64,000 bases of DNA from Ardenticatena sp. (lineage in GTDB: Bacteria > Chloroflexota > Anaerolineae > Ardenticatenales > Ardenticatenaceae): positions 1 through 64,000 of the forward strand of contig WFOS01000046.1 in assembly GCA_015487975.1 (NCBI GenBank). The letters run 5' to 3'. The position numbers were made by a program, and so were the translations under genes. The notes below the pieces were generated by a model. The model ran no database searches, had not been told where the DNA came from, and saw only the letters and a list, made by a program, of their open reading frames with translations. Numbering within the stretch: position 1 is the stretch's first letter; each line of letters starts with the position of its first letter. This document shows positions 43,416-51,450 of the stretch, piece after piece.

Positions 43416-44191
43416 CTGGTGATTACCCAAAACGTGGTGGGGGATGGGAAGAGAGGAGACGGAGCGTGGAAAAAGCGAGCCAGAGGCGCCCCAGGCTTCG
43501 AAGAGGGCGTATTGTGGCGCATCTACCGGGCAGCCTGAGCCTAGTGGGGCCATCACCGCTTCCAGCCAGTTCCCCTGGAACGCCTGCTCACCGCTGGAGA
43601 ACGCTGCCTTAGGAGGCGCGACGCACCTGGCAGGTGCATCGCGCCTTAAGTAACGTCAGGCGTGCTTGCCTCTCGAGGTCAGGCGGGGTGCGTTTGTCTC
43701 CCTTGCGCACCCCATCCACTCGCCGTGCAGAGGGCTTTTCGAACTGTACCGGGTCGATCGCCACCACCAATGCGTCCGCTCCTGCCTCCTGGACGGTCAA
43801 CTGGGCCAGGTGGTAGAGGCTGTTCGTCCACTCCCAGGTGCTCACTCTGCGGGTCTGTAGCAAGCGGTACCCTCGTTTGGCTTGCGCCCAGGCACTGCTC
43901 CTTTGTTCACCCCCAGCTCACATCGCTTTGGTCACATGGGGTGACTGACTGACAATCAAGCCCCGAATCAACGCCTCGCCATTGCGCTGGAGCCGTCGGT
44001 CTGGAAATATACGGGGAAATGGACGCAAAAATTCTCTCAGCGTTTCCTGCGTGGCTTCTACCAGGTTTTGCCCATTTTGTGGTATACTGCCCATAGGCGC
44101 TGCTCCTCTATCGGTTTGGTTTTTGTCTCCTTCGTTTACCATACGGAGCAGTGCCTTTTCGCTTCTTTGCAGAGATCTGGGTAATCACCAG
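43416..44191 (-). mobile_element. Decayed insertion sequence (776 bp) with intact 14-bp terminal inverted repeats
   Basis: Left end CTGGTGATTACCCA (43416-43429) and right end TGGGTAATCACCAG (44178-44191) are perfect inverted repeats. They are flanked by 8-bp duplications TCTGTTTT, which is clear evidence of transposition. The interior carries a broken minus-strand transposase, and the element is far shorter than a full IS. An 8-bp duplication fits families such as ISL3, IS256, IS66 or ISAs1, and I cannot assign it. It lies between the coiled-coil gene and aceB. Confidence 0.88.
43436..44142 (-). pseudogene. Transposase remnant (frameshifted, internally deleted)
   Basis: Three minus-strand pieces are readable. 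An N-terminal segment from ~44142 (or ATG 44094) has NLVEATQETLREFLRPF and stops at 43918. A core segment ends at 43609 and has STWEWTNSLYHLA and the DDE-like strand VVAIDPVQFEKP. A C-terminal open stretch (AFQGNWLEAVMAPLG) runs to the left end. The pieces are in different frames, and the central catalytic region appears deleted, so no active transposase can be made. Family assignment is tentative (IS4-like DDE). Confidence 0.7.
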
Positions 44192-44199
44192 TCTGTTTT
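44192..44199 (+). repeat. Target-site duplication, right copy
   Basis: TCTGTTTT, identical to 43408-43415. Confidence 0.85.
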
Positions 44200-44229
44200 G
44201 GGAAAGAACCGCCCGTTCCCTTTTCCCCC

Positions 44230-44355
44230 ACCCATTCGAGTACCTACCCCATCGGGTGGGTAGAACGTTCCCATTTTCACAAACGCTACCCATTCGGGCG
44301 TTTGTGAAAACTACCGCAAGGCGTGTTGTCAACCTACCCCCTTTGTTTGTACCCT
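44230..44355 (+). promoter_or_regulatory. Repeat-rich control region upstream of aceB
   Basis: It contains ACCCATTCG at 44230-44238 and 44288-44296, a CTACCC/GGGTAG hairpin around 44254, and a perfect 13-bp inverted repeat (TTTTCACAAACGC / GCGTTTGTGAAAA, 44274-44310, 11-nt loop). A possible promoter follows, TTGTCA-N18-TACCCT (44326-44355). The palindrome is a candidate operator for glyoxylate-shunt control. Confidence 0.5.
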
Positions 44356-44416
44356 ATTTCACAAGAAAGCGTGCTGTTGTTCACAACCACCAACCAACTC
44401 CCAAAGGAGGGCTCTT

Positions 44417-46027
44417 ATGGTCACCCGCTCGAATGCCAAAACTACGTTCCAGACTCCCCCAGGTGTCGAAGTGCTCGGCGAAATTACGCCCGCCGTGCAG
44501 CACGTGTTGACCCCCGAAGCATTGGCCTTTGTTGCCGAATTGCACCGCCGTTTCAACAGTCGCCGTGAAGATTTGCTGGCGGCACGCGCTGAACGACAGG
44601 CATGGCTCGATGCAGGCAACAAACCCGACTTCTTGCCTGAAACACGCGAAATTCGCGAAAGTGAGTGGCAGGTGGCGCCGACACCCCTCGACTTGCAAGA
44701 CCGCCGCGTCGAAATTACGGGGCCCGTTGACCGCAAGATGATGATCAATGCGCTCAACTCAGGTGCCAACGTCTTCATGGCCGACTTCGAAGATGCGCTT
44801 TCGCCAACGTGGGAAAACGTTACCCAGGGGCAAGTCAACCTGATCGATGCTGTGCGTCGCCGTATCGAGTACGTGGATGAAGCACGTGGCAAGGAATATC
44901 GTCTGAAAGAAACCATTGCCACGCTTCTGGTGCGCCCGCGTGGGTGGCATTTGGTCGAAAAGCACGTGCTGGTTGATGGGCAGCCCATTTCCGCCAGCCT
45001 GTTCGACTTTGGGCTCTACTTCTTCCACAACGCGCATGAACTCATCAAGCGCGGTACGGGGCCATACTTCTACCTGCCGAAACTGGAAAGTCACCTGGAA
45101 GCGCGTCTGTGGAACGATGTGTTCACCGCTGCGCAAAAAATGTTGAATGTGCCGCATGGTACCATTCGCGCCACCGTCCTCATCGAGACCATTCTGGCGG
45201 CGTTCGAGATGGAAGAAATTCTCTACGAATTGCGTGACCATGCCGCGGGACTGAACGCAGGCCGTTGGGATTATATCTTCAGCGTCATCAAAAAGTTCCG
45301 TAATCACAAAGATGCCCTGCTTCCCGACCGCTCGCAGGTTACCATGACCGTACCCTTCATGTACGCCTACACCGAATTGCTGGTGCGCTCGTGCCACAAG
45401 CGCGGGGCGCACGCCATTGGCGGTATGGCCGCTTTCATTCCCAGCCGCCGCGACCCCGAAGTGAACCGTGTGGCATTGCAAAAAGTGCGCGAAGACAAGT
45501 TGCGCGAGGCGGGGCAAGGCTTCGATGGAACGTGGGTGGCCCACCCTGACCTGGTGCCAGTCGCCAAGGAAGTATTCGATGAAGTGTTGGGTGAACGCCC
45601 TCATCAGAAAGAAAAGTTGCGTGAAGATGTTCATGTGACCGCCACCGACCTGGCCACGTTCACAGTGCCCGACGGCAAGATAACCGAAGCGGGGTTGCGG
45701 CTGAATGTGAGTGTCGCATTGCAGTACCTGAATGCCTGGCTCAATGGTAATGGTGCAGCCGCGATTTTCAATCTGATGGAAGACACGGCCACCGCCGAGA
45801 TTTCGCGTGCCCAAATCTGGCAATGGATCAATCTGGGTGGGGTGCTCGATGATGGACGCCCTGTGACCGCCGAATTGTACAAACAGGTGCGCGCAGAAGA
45901 GCTGGAAAAACTGGGTGGTGCTGAGGCTGATCGCTATGGCGAAGCCGCCGAAATTCTGGACAAGCTGGTCGAAGCCGACGAGTTCATCGAATTCCTGACC
46001 TTCGTGGCATACGACTACTTGCCATGA
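44417..46027 (+). CDS. aceB: Malate synthase A
   Basis: A 536-aa enzyme condensing glyoxylate with acetyl-CoA to malate in the glyoxylate shunt. Isoform A is indicated by its length (~530 aa, against ~720 for G). Landmarks are [27 protein letters not shown], the signature [16 protein letters not shown] and the catalytic Asp region [18 protein letters not shown]. The start has AGGAGG 7 nt upstream. It is followed by aceA after an intercistronic hairpin. Together they allow growth on C2 units such as acetate or fatty-acid-derived acetyl-CoA. Confidence 0.96.
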   Translation: MVTRSNAKTTFQTPPGVEVLGEITPAVQHVLTPEALAFVAELHRRFNSRREDLLAARAERQAWLDAGNKPDFLPETREIRESEWQVAPTPLDLQDRRVEITGPVDRKMMINALNSGANVFMADFEDALSPTWENVTQGQVNLIDAVRRRIEYVDEARGKEYRLKETIATLLVRPRGWHLVEKHVLVDGQPISASLFDFGLYFFHNAHELIKRGTGPYFYLPKLESHLEARLWNDVFTAAQKMLNVPHGTIRATVLIETILAAFEMEEILYELRDHAAGLNAGRWDYIFSVIKKFRNHKDALLPDRSQVTMTVPFMYAYTELLVRSCHKRGAHAIGGMAAFIPSRRDPEVNRVALQKVREDKLREAGQGFDGTWVAHPDLVPVAKEVFDEVLGERPHQKEKLREDVHVTATDLATFTVPDGKITEAGLRLNVSVALQYLNAWLNGNGAAAIFNLMEDTATAEISRAQIWQWINLGGVLDDGRPVTAELYKQVRAEELEKLGGAEADRYGEAAEILDKLVEADEFIEFLTFVAYDYLP

Positions 46028-46031
46028 TGCC

Positions 46032-46058
46032 AGGGCCTGGCAGGTTCCGCCAGGCCCT
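46032..46058 (+). other. Intercistronic hairpin between aceB and aceA
   Basis: Ten-bp stem AGGGCCTGGC / GCCAGGCCCT with a 7-nt loop, followed by CC and A8 rather than a T tract. It is more likely an mRNA-stabilising or processing element than a terminator on the plus strand. Confidence 0.6.
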
Positions 46059-46109
46059 CCAAAAAAAATGCAACAAATCAACCCCAAACACATTGAAAGG
46101 AGTTTTTCC

Positions 46110-47396
46110 ATGGTGCGTCCAACGATGGAACAACAAATTGCCGAACTAGAATACCGCTGGCAAACCGACCCTCGCTGGCAGGGCATCACACGCAATTACA
46201 CCGCCGAAGATGTCGTGCGCTTGCGCACCTCGTTGCCCATTGAATATTCGCTGGCACGCTATGGGGCCGAACGTCTCTGGAACATGTTGAATACCGAGCC
46301 CTACGTTCACACGTTTGGGGCGGTGACGGGGGCGCAGGCTGTGCAGATGGTCAAGGCTGGGTTGAAATCCATCTACCTGAGTGGGTGGCAAACTGCCGCC
46401 GATGCCAACCTGGCGGGGCAAACGTATCCTGACCAGAGCCTCTATCCGTCGAACAGTGTGCCCACGCTGGTGCGCCGTTTCAACAATGCGCTCATGCGTG
46501 CCGACCAGATCCATCGTATCGAGGGCGATACGTCCATTGATTGGTACGTTCCCATCGTTGCCGACGCCGAAGCAGGCTTTGGTGGCCCTCTGCATGCGTT
46601 TGAACTGATGAAGGCGATGATCGAAGCAGGCGCGGCTGGCGTCCACTTCGAAGACCAGTTGGCGGCAGAAAAGAAGTGTGGTCACTTGGGCGGCAAGGTG
46701 CTGGTGCCTACGTCGCAATTCATCCGTGTGCTGACGGCGGCGCGTCTGGCGGCCGACGTGTTGGATGTACCCACCGTGCTCATCGCCCGCACCGATGCCT
46801 TGAGCGCTACGTTGCTCACCAGCGACATCGACGAATACGACCACCCCTTCATCACGGGTGAACGCACGTCCGAAGGGTACTACCGCGTGCGCAACGGTAT
46901 CGAAGCTGCCATCGCCCGTGGCCTGGCATATGCGCCCTATGCCGATTTGCTCTGGTTTGAAACGTCCACGCCCGATCTGGACGAAGCCCGCCAGTTTGCC
47001 GAAGCCATTCACAAGGAATACCCAGGCAAACTTCTGGCGTACAACTGCTCGCCATCGTTCAACTGGAAACGCCATCTCGACGATGATACCATCGCCAAAT
47101 TCCAGCGCGAATTGGGCGCGATGGGGTACAAGTTCCAGTTCATCACGCTGGCCGGATGGCATCTGCTCAACTATCACACCTTCCAGCTGGCACGCGATTA
47201 CGACCAGCGCGACATGACGGCCTACGTGGAATTGCAACAGGCCGAGTTTGCCGCTGAAAAGGATGGATACACCGCCACGCGCCACCAGCGCGAAGTGGGG
47301 ACCGGCTACTTCGACACCGTTCTCACCACGATTACGGGTGGTGAAGCCTCGACGGCGGCACTCCACGGCTCGACCGAAGCCGAGCAATTCCACTAA
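46110..47396 (+). CDS. aceA: Isocitrate lyase
   Basis: A 428-aa enzyme cleaving isocitrate to glyoxylate and succinate. The active-site motif [11 protein letters not shown] (catalytic Cys) and the Mg-binding [10 protein letters not shown] are present, as are the substrate loop [13 protein letters not shown] and [10 protein letters not shown]. The start at 46110 is chosen over 46068 because AAAGGAG lies 7 nt upstream, and it matches the normal ~430-aa length. It pairs with aceB in one operon and ends at a strong hairpin. Confidence 0.96.
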   Translation: MVRPTMEQQIAELEYRWQTDPRWQGITRNYTAEDVVRLRTSLPIEYSLARYGAERLWNMLNTEPYVHTFGAVTGAQAVQMVKAGLKSIYLSGWQTAADANLAGQTYPDQSLYPSNSVPTLVRRFNNALMRADQIHRIEGDTSIDWYVPIVADAEAGFGGPLHAFELMKAMIEAGAAGVHFEDQLAAEKKCGHLGGKVLVPTSQFIRVLTAARLAADVLDVPTVLIARTDALSATLLTSDIDEYDHPFITGERTSEGYYRVRNGIEAAIARGLAYAPYADLLWFETSTPDLDEARQFAEAIHKEYPGKLLAYNCSPSFNWKRHLDDDTIAKFQRELGAMGYKFQFITLAGWHLLNYHTFQLARDYDQRDMTAYVELQQAEFAAEKDGYTATRHQREVGTGYFDTVLTTITGGEASTAALHGSTEAEQFH

Positions 47397-47434
47397 ACCG
47401 CCACATCCGAGGGAAGCGCCTCCTCTTGATGTGA

Positions 47435-47463
47435 ACAGCGCCCGCCAAACTGGCGGGCGCTGT
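47435..47463 (+). terminator. Terminator between aceA and glpX (probably bidirectional)
   Basis: Twelve-bp stem ACAGCGCCCGCC / GGCGGGCGCTGT with a 5-nt loop, 38 nt after aceA and 24 nt beyond the convergent glpX stop. No T tract. Confidence 0.65.
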
Positions 47464-47487
47464 GGCATTCGATGCGGAAGGCTCGCT

Positions 47488-48525
47488 TTACCAGTCGCGA
47501 GCAGGTTCTTCTGCGAAGGATGGTGGTGCGTACGCAATATCACTGATTTTGGAGAGCTTTTCCCAGCGGTGGATGGAATCAACGTAGCGAATCGTGCCGC
47601 TTTTGGAGCGCATCACCAGCGAGTGTGTGCGTGCGCCGCCGCTGAAATAGCGTACACCGCGCAGTAATTCCCCGTTCGTGATACCCGTGGCAGCGAAAAA
47701 GACGTTGTTCCCTTTCACCAAATCTTCGATCCCCAACACCAGGTTCAGGTCGTAGCCATGTTCTTCGGCCCAGGCGCGTTCTTCATCATTGCGCGGCCAG
47801 AGCTTGCCTTCGATCCCCCCACCCAGACATTTGAGCGCTGCGGCTGCGACAACCCCTTCGGGAGTGCCGCCAATACCCATCAGCACGTCTACGCCTGTGC
47901 CTGGTAACCCGGTCATAATGGCGCCGGCTACGTCGCCATCGGTGATGAGGCGAATGCGTGCCCCTGTTTCACGAACCTGGCGAATCAGATCCTGGTGGCG
48001 TGGACGATCGAGAATGACCACGGTCAGGTCTTCGATGGCCATCCCTTTCGCTTTGGCGATGCGACGCAGGTTTTCGCGTGGTGGCGCTTCGATGTCAATC
48101 ACATCCTTGGCTTCGGGGCCCACGGCAATTTTGTTCATGTAGACGATTTTGCCGGGATTGAACATCGTGCCGCGTTCACTGATGGCCACCACGCTGAGCG
48201 CGTTCGAACGGCCAAGCGAGAGGAGGCGGGTGCCGTCGATGGGGTCTACGGCAACATCGACTTCGGGGGGTTCGCCCGTACCAACACGTTCACCATTGTA
48301 GAGCATGGGGGCTTCGTCTTTCTCCCCTTCACCAATGACAATGATGCCATCCATCTGCACCGTGCTGAGCATGAAGCGCATGGCATCGACAGCAGCCTGG
48401 TCGGCACCGTTTTTGTCGCCACGCCCTTGCCAGCGGGCGGCGGCCATGGCGGCGGCTTCGGTCACACGGACCAATTCGAGAGCAAGGTTGCGGTCGGGTG
48501 CGCGGCGGTCGGACGTTTGAGCCAT
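47488..48525 (-). CDS. glpX: Class II fructose-1,6-bisphosphatase GlpX
   Basis: A 345-aa gluconeogenic phosphatase (Mn/Mg-dependent). Metal and substrate motifs are [33 protein letters not shown] and [10 protein letters not shown]. The start at 48525 is fixed by AAGGAGG 7 nt upstream. Convergent with aceBA. Together they describe acetyl-CoA to C4 to hexose flow, so the neighbourhood is gluconeogenic. Confidence 0.95.
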   Translation of the reverse strand: MAQTSDRRAPDRNLALELVRVTEAAAMAAARWQGRGDKNGADQAAVDAMRFMLSTVQMDGIIVIGEGEKDEAPMLYNGERVGTGEPPEVDVAVDPIDGTRLLSLGRSNALSVVAISERGTMFNPGKIVYMNKIAVGPEAKDVIDIEAPPRENLRRIAKAKGMAIEDLTVVILDRPRHQDLIRQVRETGARIRLITDGDVAGAIMTGLPGTGVDVLMGIGGTPEGVVAAAALKCLGGGIEGKLWPRNDEERAWAEEHGYDLNLVLGIEDLVKGNNVFFAATGITNGELLRGVRYFSGGARTHSLVMRSKSGTIRYVDSIHRWEKLSKISDIAYAPPSFAEEPARDW

Positions 48526-48588
48526 TCTTCTACCTCCTTGTAGAGTATGAAATTTTTTCAGAATTGGTGCCCGTATTATCGTTGGTTT

Positions 48589-48600
48589 GCCAAATTTGGC
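48589..48600. promoter_or_regulatory. Palindrome upstream of glpX
   Basis: Perfect 12-bp palindrome GCCAAATTTGGC, 64 nt upstream of the glpX start, just upstream of a possible -10 GATAAT (minus, 48573-48578). Candidate operator. Confidence 0.35.
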
Positions 48601-48667
48601 GAATAGAAACGCTTTTGGCCTCCCTTTCCAAGGGCTGGAGCGCCTCACTCACTTTCGGAAAGAACAT

Positions 48668-48695
48668 TTGACAAGGAGGCTCAACCACCTATAAT
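48668..48695 (+). promoter_or_regulatory. Promoter of the tRNA array
   Basis: TTGACA, 16-nt spacer, TATAAT (full consensus), 14 nt before tRNA-Thr. Confidence 0.85.
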
Positions 48696-48709
48696 GTTCG
48701 CCGCTTCAA

Positions 48710-48782
48710 GCCCACGTAGCTCAGTCGGTAGAGCACGTTCTTGGTAAGAACGAGGTCACGGGTTCAAGTCCCGTCGTGGGCT
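48710..48782 (+). tRNA. tRNA-Thr (GGT)
   Basis: Full cloverleaf: acceptor GCCCACG/CGTGGGC, anticodon loop TTGGTAA, T loop TTCAAGT. Decodes ACC/ACU. No encoded CCA. Confidence 0.95.
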
Positions 48783-48809
48783 CTGAACGTTGACAAGAAC
48801 ACATGTGGT

Positions 48810-48882
48810 GGCCCCTTCGTCTAGTGGACTAGGATACCGCCCTCTCACGGCGGAGACACGGGTTCGAATCCCGTAGGGGCTA
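48810..48882 (+). tRNA. tRNA-Glu (CTC)
   Basis: Acceptor GGCCCCT pairs with AGGGGCT (terminal G-T), anticodon loop CTCTCAC between CCGCC/GGCGG. Reads GAG. No encoded CCA. Confidence 0.94.
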
Positions 48883-48893
48883 CTCGTGAATAT

Positions 48894-48967
48894 GGGCGCG
48901 TAGCTCAGCTGGTTAGAGCGCCACGTTGACATCGTGGAGGTCAGAGGTTCGAGTCCTCTCGCGCCCA
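48894..48967 (+). tRNA. tRNA-Val (GAC)
   Basis: Acceptor GGGCGCG/CGCGCCC, anticodon loop TTGACAT between CCACG/CGTGG. Reads GUC/GUU. Confidence 0.95.
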
Positions 48968-48969
48968 CC

Positions 48970-48997
48970 TTGACAAAACGATGCACCTTGCTATACT
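48970..48997 (+). promoter_or_regulatory. Internal promoter before tRNA-Gln
   Basis: TTGACA, 16-nt spacer, TATACT, 12 nt before tRNA-Gln. It gives the distal tRNAs a second promoter. Confidence 0.7.
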
Positions 48998-49009
48998 CAA
49001 TAGCCGCAC

Positions 49010-49081
49010 TGCGGGGTCGTCTAATTGGCAGGACGGCTGACTCTGGATCAGCTAGTCTAGGTTCGAGTCCTAGCCCCGCAG
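49010..49081 (+). tRNA. tRNA-Gln (CTG)
   Basis: Acceptor TGCGGGG/CCCCGCA, anticodon loop CTCTGGA between GCTGA/TCAGC. Reads CAG. Confidence 0.94.
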
Positions 49082-49088
49082 CTCCCAT

Positions 49089-49172
49089 GCCGATGTGGCG
49101 GAACTGGTAGACGCGCTGCGTTCAGGGCGCAGTGGGCTGACGCCCGTGGGGGTTCGAATCCCTCCATCGGCA
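49089..49172 (+). tRNA. tRNA-Leu (CAG)
   Basis: Class II tRNA with a long variable arm. Acceptor GCCGATG/CATCGGC, anticodon loop TTCAGGG. Reads CUG. It is followed by T6 but without a separate hairpin. Confidence 0.95.
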
Positions 49173-49196
49173 TTTTTTGTTTGTTTGTCGATGCAT

Positions 49197-49271
<75 letters not shown>

Positions 49272-49278
49272 CTGCCAA

Positions 49279-49314
49279 AAGCCTGCAACGCAAGTTGCAG
49301 GCTTCTTTGTTTTC
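49279..49314 (+). terminator. Terminator of the tRNA array
   Basis: Eleven-bp stem AAGCCTGCAAC / GTTGCAGGCTT with a GCAA loop, then CTTTGTTTTC. Confidence 0.85.
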
Positions 49315-49358
49315 TCGCGCGAGCAATGTCTGTTCTTTGTTCTGATGACCGATACCGG

Positions 49359-49386
49359 TTGACGAGATGCAGAAGGCGAGTATACT
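49359..49386 (+). promoter_or_regulatory. Promoter of csoR-copZ
   Basis: TTGACG, 16-nt spacer, TATACT, 37 nt before the csoR ATG. An imperfect palindrome around ACCGGGT (49406-49422) lies between promoter and start and could be a CsoR operator or simply the ribosome-binding region. Confidence 0.6.
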
Positions 49387-49423
49387 CTCTGTGTGTCATC
49401 CCCTTATACACCGGGTGAGTATC

Positions 49424-49717
49424 ATGAGCGACAAGATGCAATCTCACAAGCACAAGGAAGAAATCCTGGCCCGTTTGCGAAGTATCGAAGGGCATGTTCG
49501 CGGTATTGCGCGGATGGTGGAGAACGATGCCTATTGCATTGACATCATCCAGCAAACGCAGGCAATCAAACGGGCGCTCGACAAGGTGAATCAGTTGATT
49601 CTCAACGACCATCTGAATCATTGTGTCATCACAGCGATTCGTGGTGATGACCCGTTGGAGCGTGAGCGGGTGCTCAGCGAACTCGCTGATTTGTTCGAAG
49701 CACAAAACCGATTGTGA
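49424..49717 (+). CDS. csoR: CsoR-family copper-sensing repressor
   Basis: A 97-aa all-helical repressor that releases DNA on Cu(I) binding. The ligand set is visible: Cys in NDAYCIDIIQQ, then His and Cys in NDHLNHC (H-x3-C), matching the C-H-C of CsoR rather than the RcnR or FrmR patterns. EGHVRGIARM at the first helix is typical. The start at 49424 gives normal length. It forms an operon with the CopZ-like gene 21 nt downstream. Confidence 0.88.
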   Translation: MSDKMQSHKHKEEILARLRSIEGHVRGIARMVENDAYCIDIIQQTQAIKRALDKVNQLILNDHLNHCVITAIRGDDPLERERVLSELADLFEAQNRL

Positions 49718-49738
49718 AAGAAGCATAGGAGGAGTCTC

Positions 49739-49954
49739 ATGAAAACCGAAACGTATGCGGTTCCGTCCATTTCATGTGGGCATTGCGTCATGACCATTCA
49801 GCGCGAGCTGAAAGAACTGGAAGGTGTCATCGATGTCAAAGCCGACCAGGCGACGAAACGTGTGGTCGTGACGTACGATGCGCCAGCGTCCCATGAAAAA
49901 ATTGCCGCGCTGATGGAAGAAATCGGCTACCCTATTGCGGAAGTGGTTGCCTGA
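49739..49954 (+). CDS. copZ: CopZ-like copper chaperone (HMA domain)
   Basis: A 71-aa ferredoxin-like HMA protein. The Cu(I) site is ISCGHC (CxxC), and KRVVVTYDAP and the C-terminal IGYP complete the fold. It is expected to ferry Cu(I) to a CopA ATPase, but no CopA is encoded in this window. AGGAGG lies 7 nt upstream of the ATG. Control by the adjacent CsoR is likely. Confidence 0.9.
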   Translation: MKTETYAVPSISCGHCVMTIQRELKELEGVIDVKADQATKRVVVTYDAPASHEKIAALMEEIGYPIAEVVA

Positions 49955-49976
49955 GCACACCTAAGGATGGAGATAC

Positions 49977-50005
49977 AAGCCTCACATTTTGTGAGGCTTT
50001 TTTTT
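49977..50005 (+). terminator. Terminator of csoR-copZ
   Basis: Ten-bp stem AAGCCTCACA / TGTGAGGCTT with a 3-nt loop and a long T run. Confidence 0.92.
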
Positions 50006-50046
50006 GTACAGAGATGATTGTGTTCTTTCCTGAGCACCTGCTTGGG

Positions 50047-50075
50047 TTGCCCGCTCTTTCGCTTGTGGGTACAAT
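50047..50075 (+). promoter_or_regulatory. Promoter of the 50107 gene
   Basis: TTGCCC, 17-nt spacer, TACAAT, 31 nt before the ATG. Confidence 0.55.
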
Positions 50076-50106
50076 GCGGCAGAGTTTGAAGCGAGGAGGA
50101 ACGACC

Positions 50107-50370
50107 ATGAGTGAGCCAATTGAAATTACCATCAACCGTGCGACGAAGACGATGGTCTTCCCAGCCGGTGAGGCGGAGCGTATCAAAGAGATTGCCGGTG
50201 GGCGTGTGCGCAAAGTAGGGGCGCTGACCAATGCTGGTGGCACAAACCGCTATGTGGCCGGTGGCGATTTGGATGAGTTGGCCGAGTTGCTGCGTGCGGC
50301 TGGCTATGTTGTCAATTTGGTAGGGCAGCCACTCCAGTACGAGGAAGACGACGAGGACGATTGGTTCTAA
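50107..50370 (+). CDS. Uncharacterised 87-aa acidic protein
   Basis: A small soluble protein. The N-terminus ITINRATKTMVFPAGEAERIKEIAGG resembles a short beta-alpha unit, and the C-terminal tail is very acidic with a final aromatic pair (YEEDDEDDWF). GAGGAGGA lies 6 nt upstream of the ATG. It has its own promoter and terminator. I cannot assign a family. Confidence 0.65.
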   Translation: MSEPIEITINRATKTMVFPAGEAERIKEIAGGRVRKVGALTNAGGTNRYVAGGDLDELAELLRAAGYVVNLVGQPLQYEEDDEDDWF

Positions 50371-50405
50371 ACGCCGTAGGAGTCGCTCAGGTTTTTTTCA
50401 ACATC

Positions 50406-50430
50406 AAGCGCGGAGTTGCCCGCGCTTTTT
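50406..50430 (+). terminator. Terminator of the 50107 gene
   Basis: Eight-bp stem AAGCGCGG / CCGCGCTT with a 6-nt loop and TTT tail. Confidence 0.8.
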
Positions 50431-50448
50431 GCTTGTGGGAGGAGCGCG

Positions 50449-51372
50449 ATGCAAACTTTGCTGGTACAACGTCTGCGTTCTCATTTGAGACTGGAACGCC
50501 TGTATGAAATTTTTGTGCAGGTGTTGCTGATTTTGGCAGGGGCGGTCATTGCCGCTTTTGGCTATGTGGCGTTTCAAATGCCGTTCAATTTGGCGGCAGG
50601 TGGTATCAGTGGGATTGCCATCCTCGTCAACCATTTTACCGGTTTTCCCAACGGTGTGTTCTATATGCTGGTCAATATTCCCCTGTTTGCGTTGGGGTTT
50701 CGCTATTTGGGAGGACGCCAATTCCTCTGGAAGACGATTTTGGCCGTTATTCTCTTTTCTGCGGCTATCGATGTGCTCAGTGTTTGGTTGCCCCAAGTTG
50801 TTGCGCCGTTTCCGCTCGCGCAGGATATGCTGCTCAATGCGCTCTATGCCGGTGTCATGGGGGGCATTGGTGGTGGGTTGATTTATCGTGCTGGCGGCAC
50901 GATCGGTGGCACTGCCATTTTGGGGCGTATTATCCAAAAGAAGACTGGTTTCCCACTCAGCCAGGTCTATTTTTATAGTGACGGGCTCATTATTCTGAGT
51001 GCTGGCCTTGTTTTTGGATGGGAGCTTTCGTTGTATGCATTTTTGACCCTCTTTTTGAGTGGGATTGTGTCTGATTACGTGCTGGAAGGTCCCAGCTCTA
51101 TCCGTTCGGTATTGATTGTGACGGATATGCCGCAGCCGCTTGCCAAGGCACTCATCGAAGAAACTGGGCATGGGGTGACTGCGTGGCAGGTGGTGGGGGG
51201 CTATACTGGCGAAACGCATACCATACTCTGGTGTACGATCAACCGTCCACAGGTGCAAACAGTCAAGCGGGTTGTGGCTGAGGTAGACCCCCGTGCGTTC
51301 ATGGTCATTGCGCAAGGGCATCAGGCATTGGGCTATGGGTTCGACCCGCTGCGCAAACCAATTGCCGAATAA
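50449..51372 (+). CDS. YitT family membrane protein (DUF161/DUF2179)
   Basis: A 307-aa protein with five or six membrane helices in the N-terminal DUF161 part. Signatures include FQMPFNLAAGGISGIAILVN and GGIGGGLIYRAGGTIGGTAIL. A C-terminal cytoplasmic DUF2179 domain (residues ~225-300) has SVLIVTDMPQPLAKALIEE and GVTAWQVVGGYTG. The function of YitT proteins is unsettled (proposed transporters). GGAGGAG lies 5 nt upstream of the ATG at 50449. Confidence 0.88.
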   Translation: MQTLLVQRLRSHLRLERLYEIFVQVLLILAGAVIAAFGYVAFQMPFNLAAGGISGIAILVNHFTGFPNGVFYMLVNIPLFALGFRYLGGRQFLWKTILAVILFSAAIDVLSVWLPQVVAPFPLAQDMLLNALYAGVMGGIGGGLIYRAGGTIGGTAILGRIIQKKTGFPLSQVYFYSDGLIILSAGLVFGWELSLYAFLTLFLSGIVSDYVLEGPSSIRSVLIVTDMPQPLAKALIEETGHGVTAWQVVGGYTGETHTILWCTINRPQVQTVKRVVAEVDPRAFMVIAQGHQALGYGFDPLRKPIAE

Positions 51373-51393
51373 CATGTTGTTGCATTGGCAGAA

Positions 51394-51424
51394 AAACGGG
51401 CGCTCATCGCGAGCGCCCGTTTGC
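51394..51424. terminator. Bidirectional terminator between YitT and the secreted hydrolase
   Basis: Ten-bp stem ACGGGCGCTC / GAGCGCCCGT with a 5-nt loop, flanked by A-rich and T-rich sequence, between two convergent genes. Confidence 0.8.
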
Positions 51425-51450
51425 TTTGGCGGCCGAGCCCGTGAATGCCG

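Noticed and set aside
43609-43863. 84-codon minus-strand frame as a stand-alone gene
   Set aside because: It is a fragment of the broken transposase inside the inverted-repeat-bounded IS remnant, so it is reported there as a pseudogene.
44759-47582. Two ~478-codon minus-strand open frames opposite aceB and aceA
   Set aside because: aceB and aceA are certain from catalytic motifs, and the antisense products show no family features.
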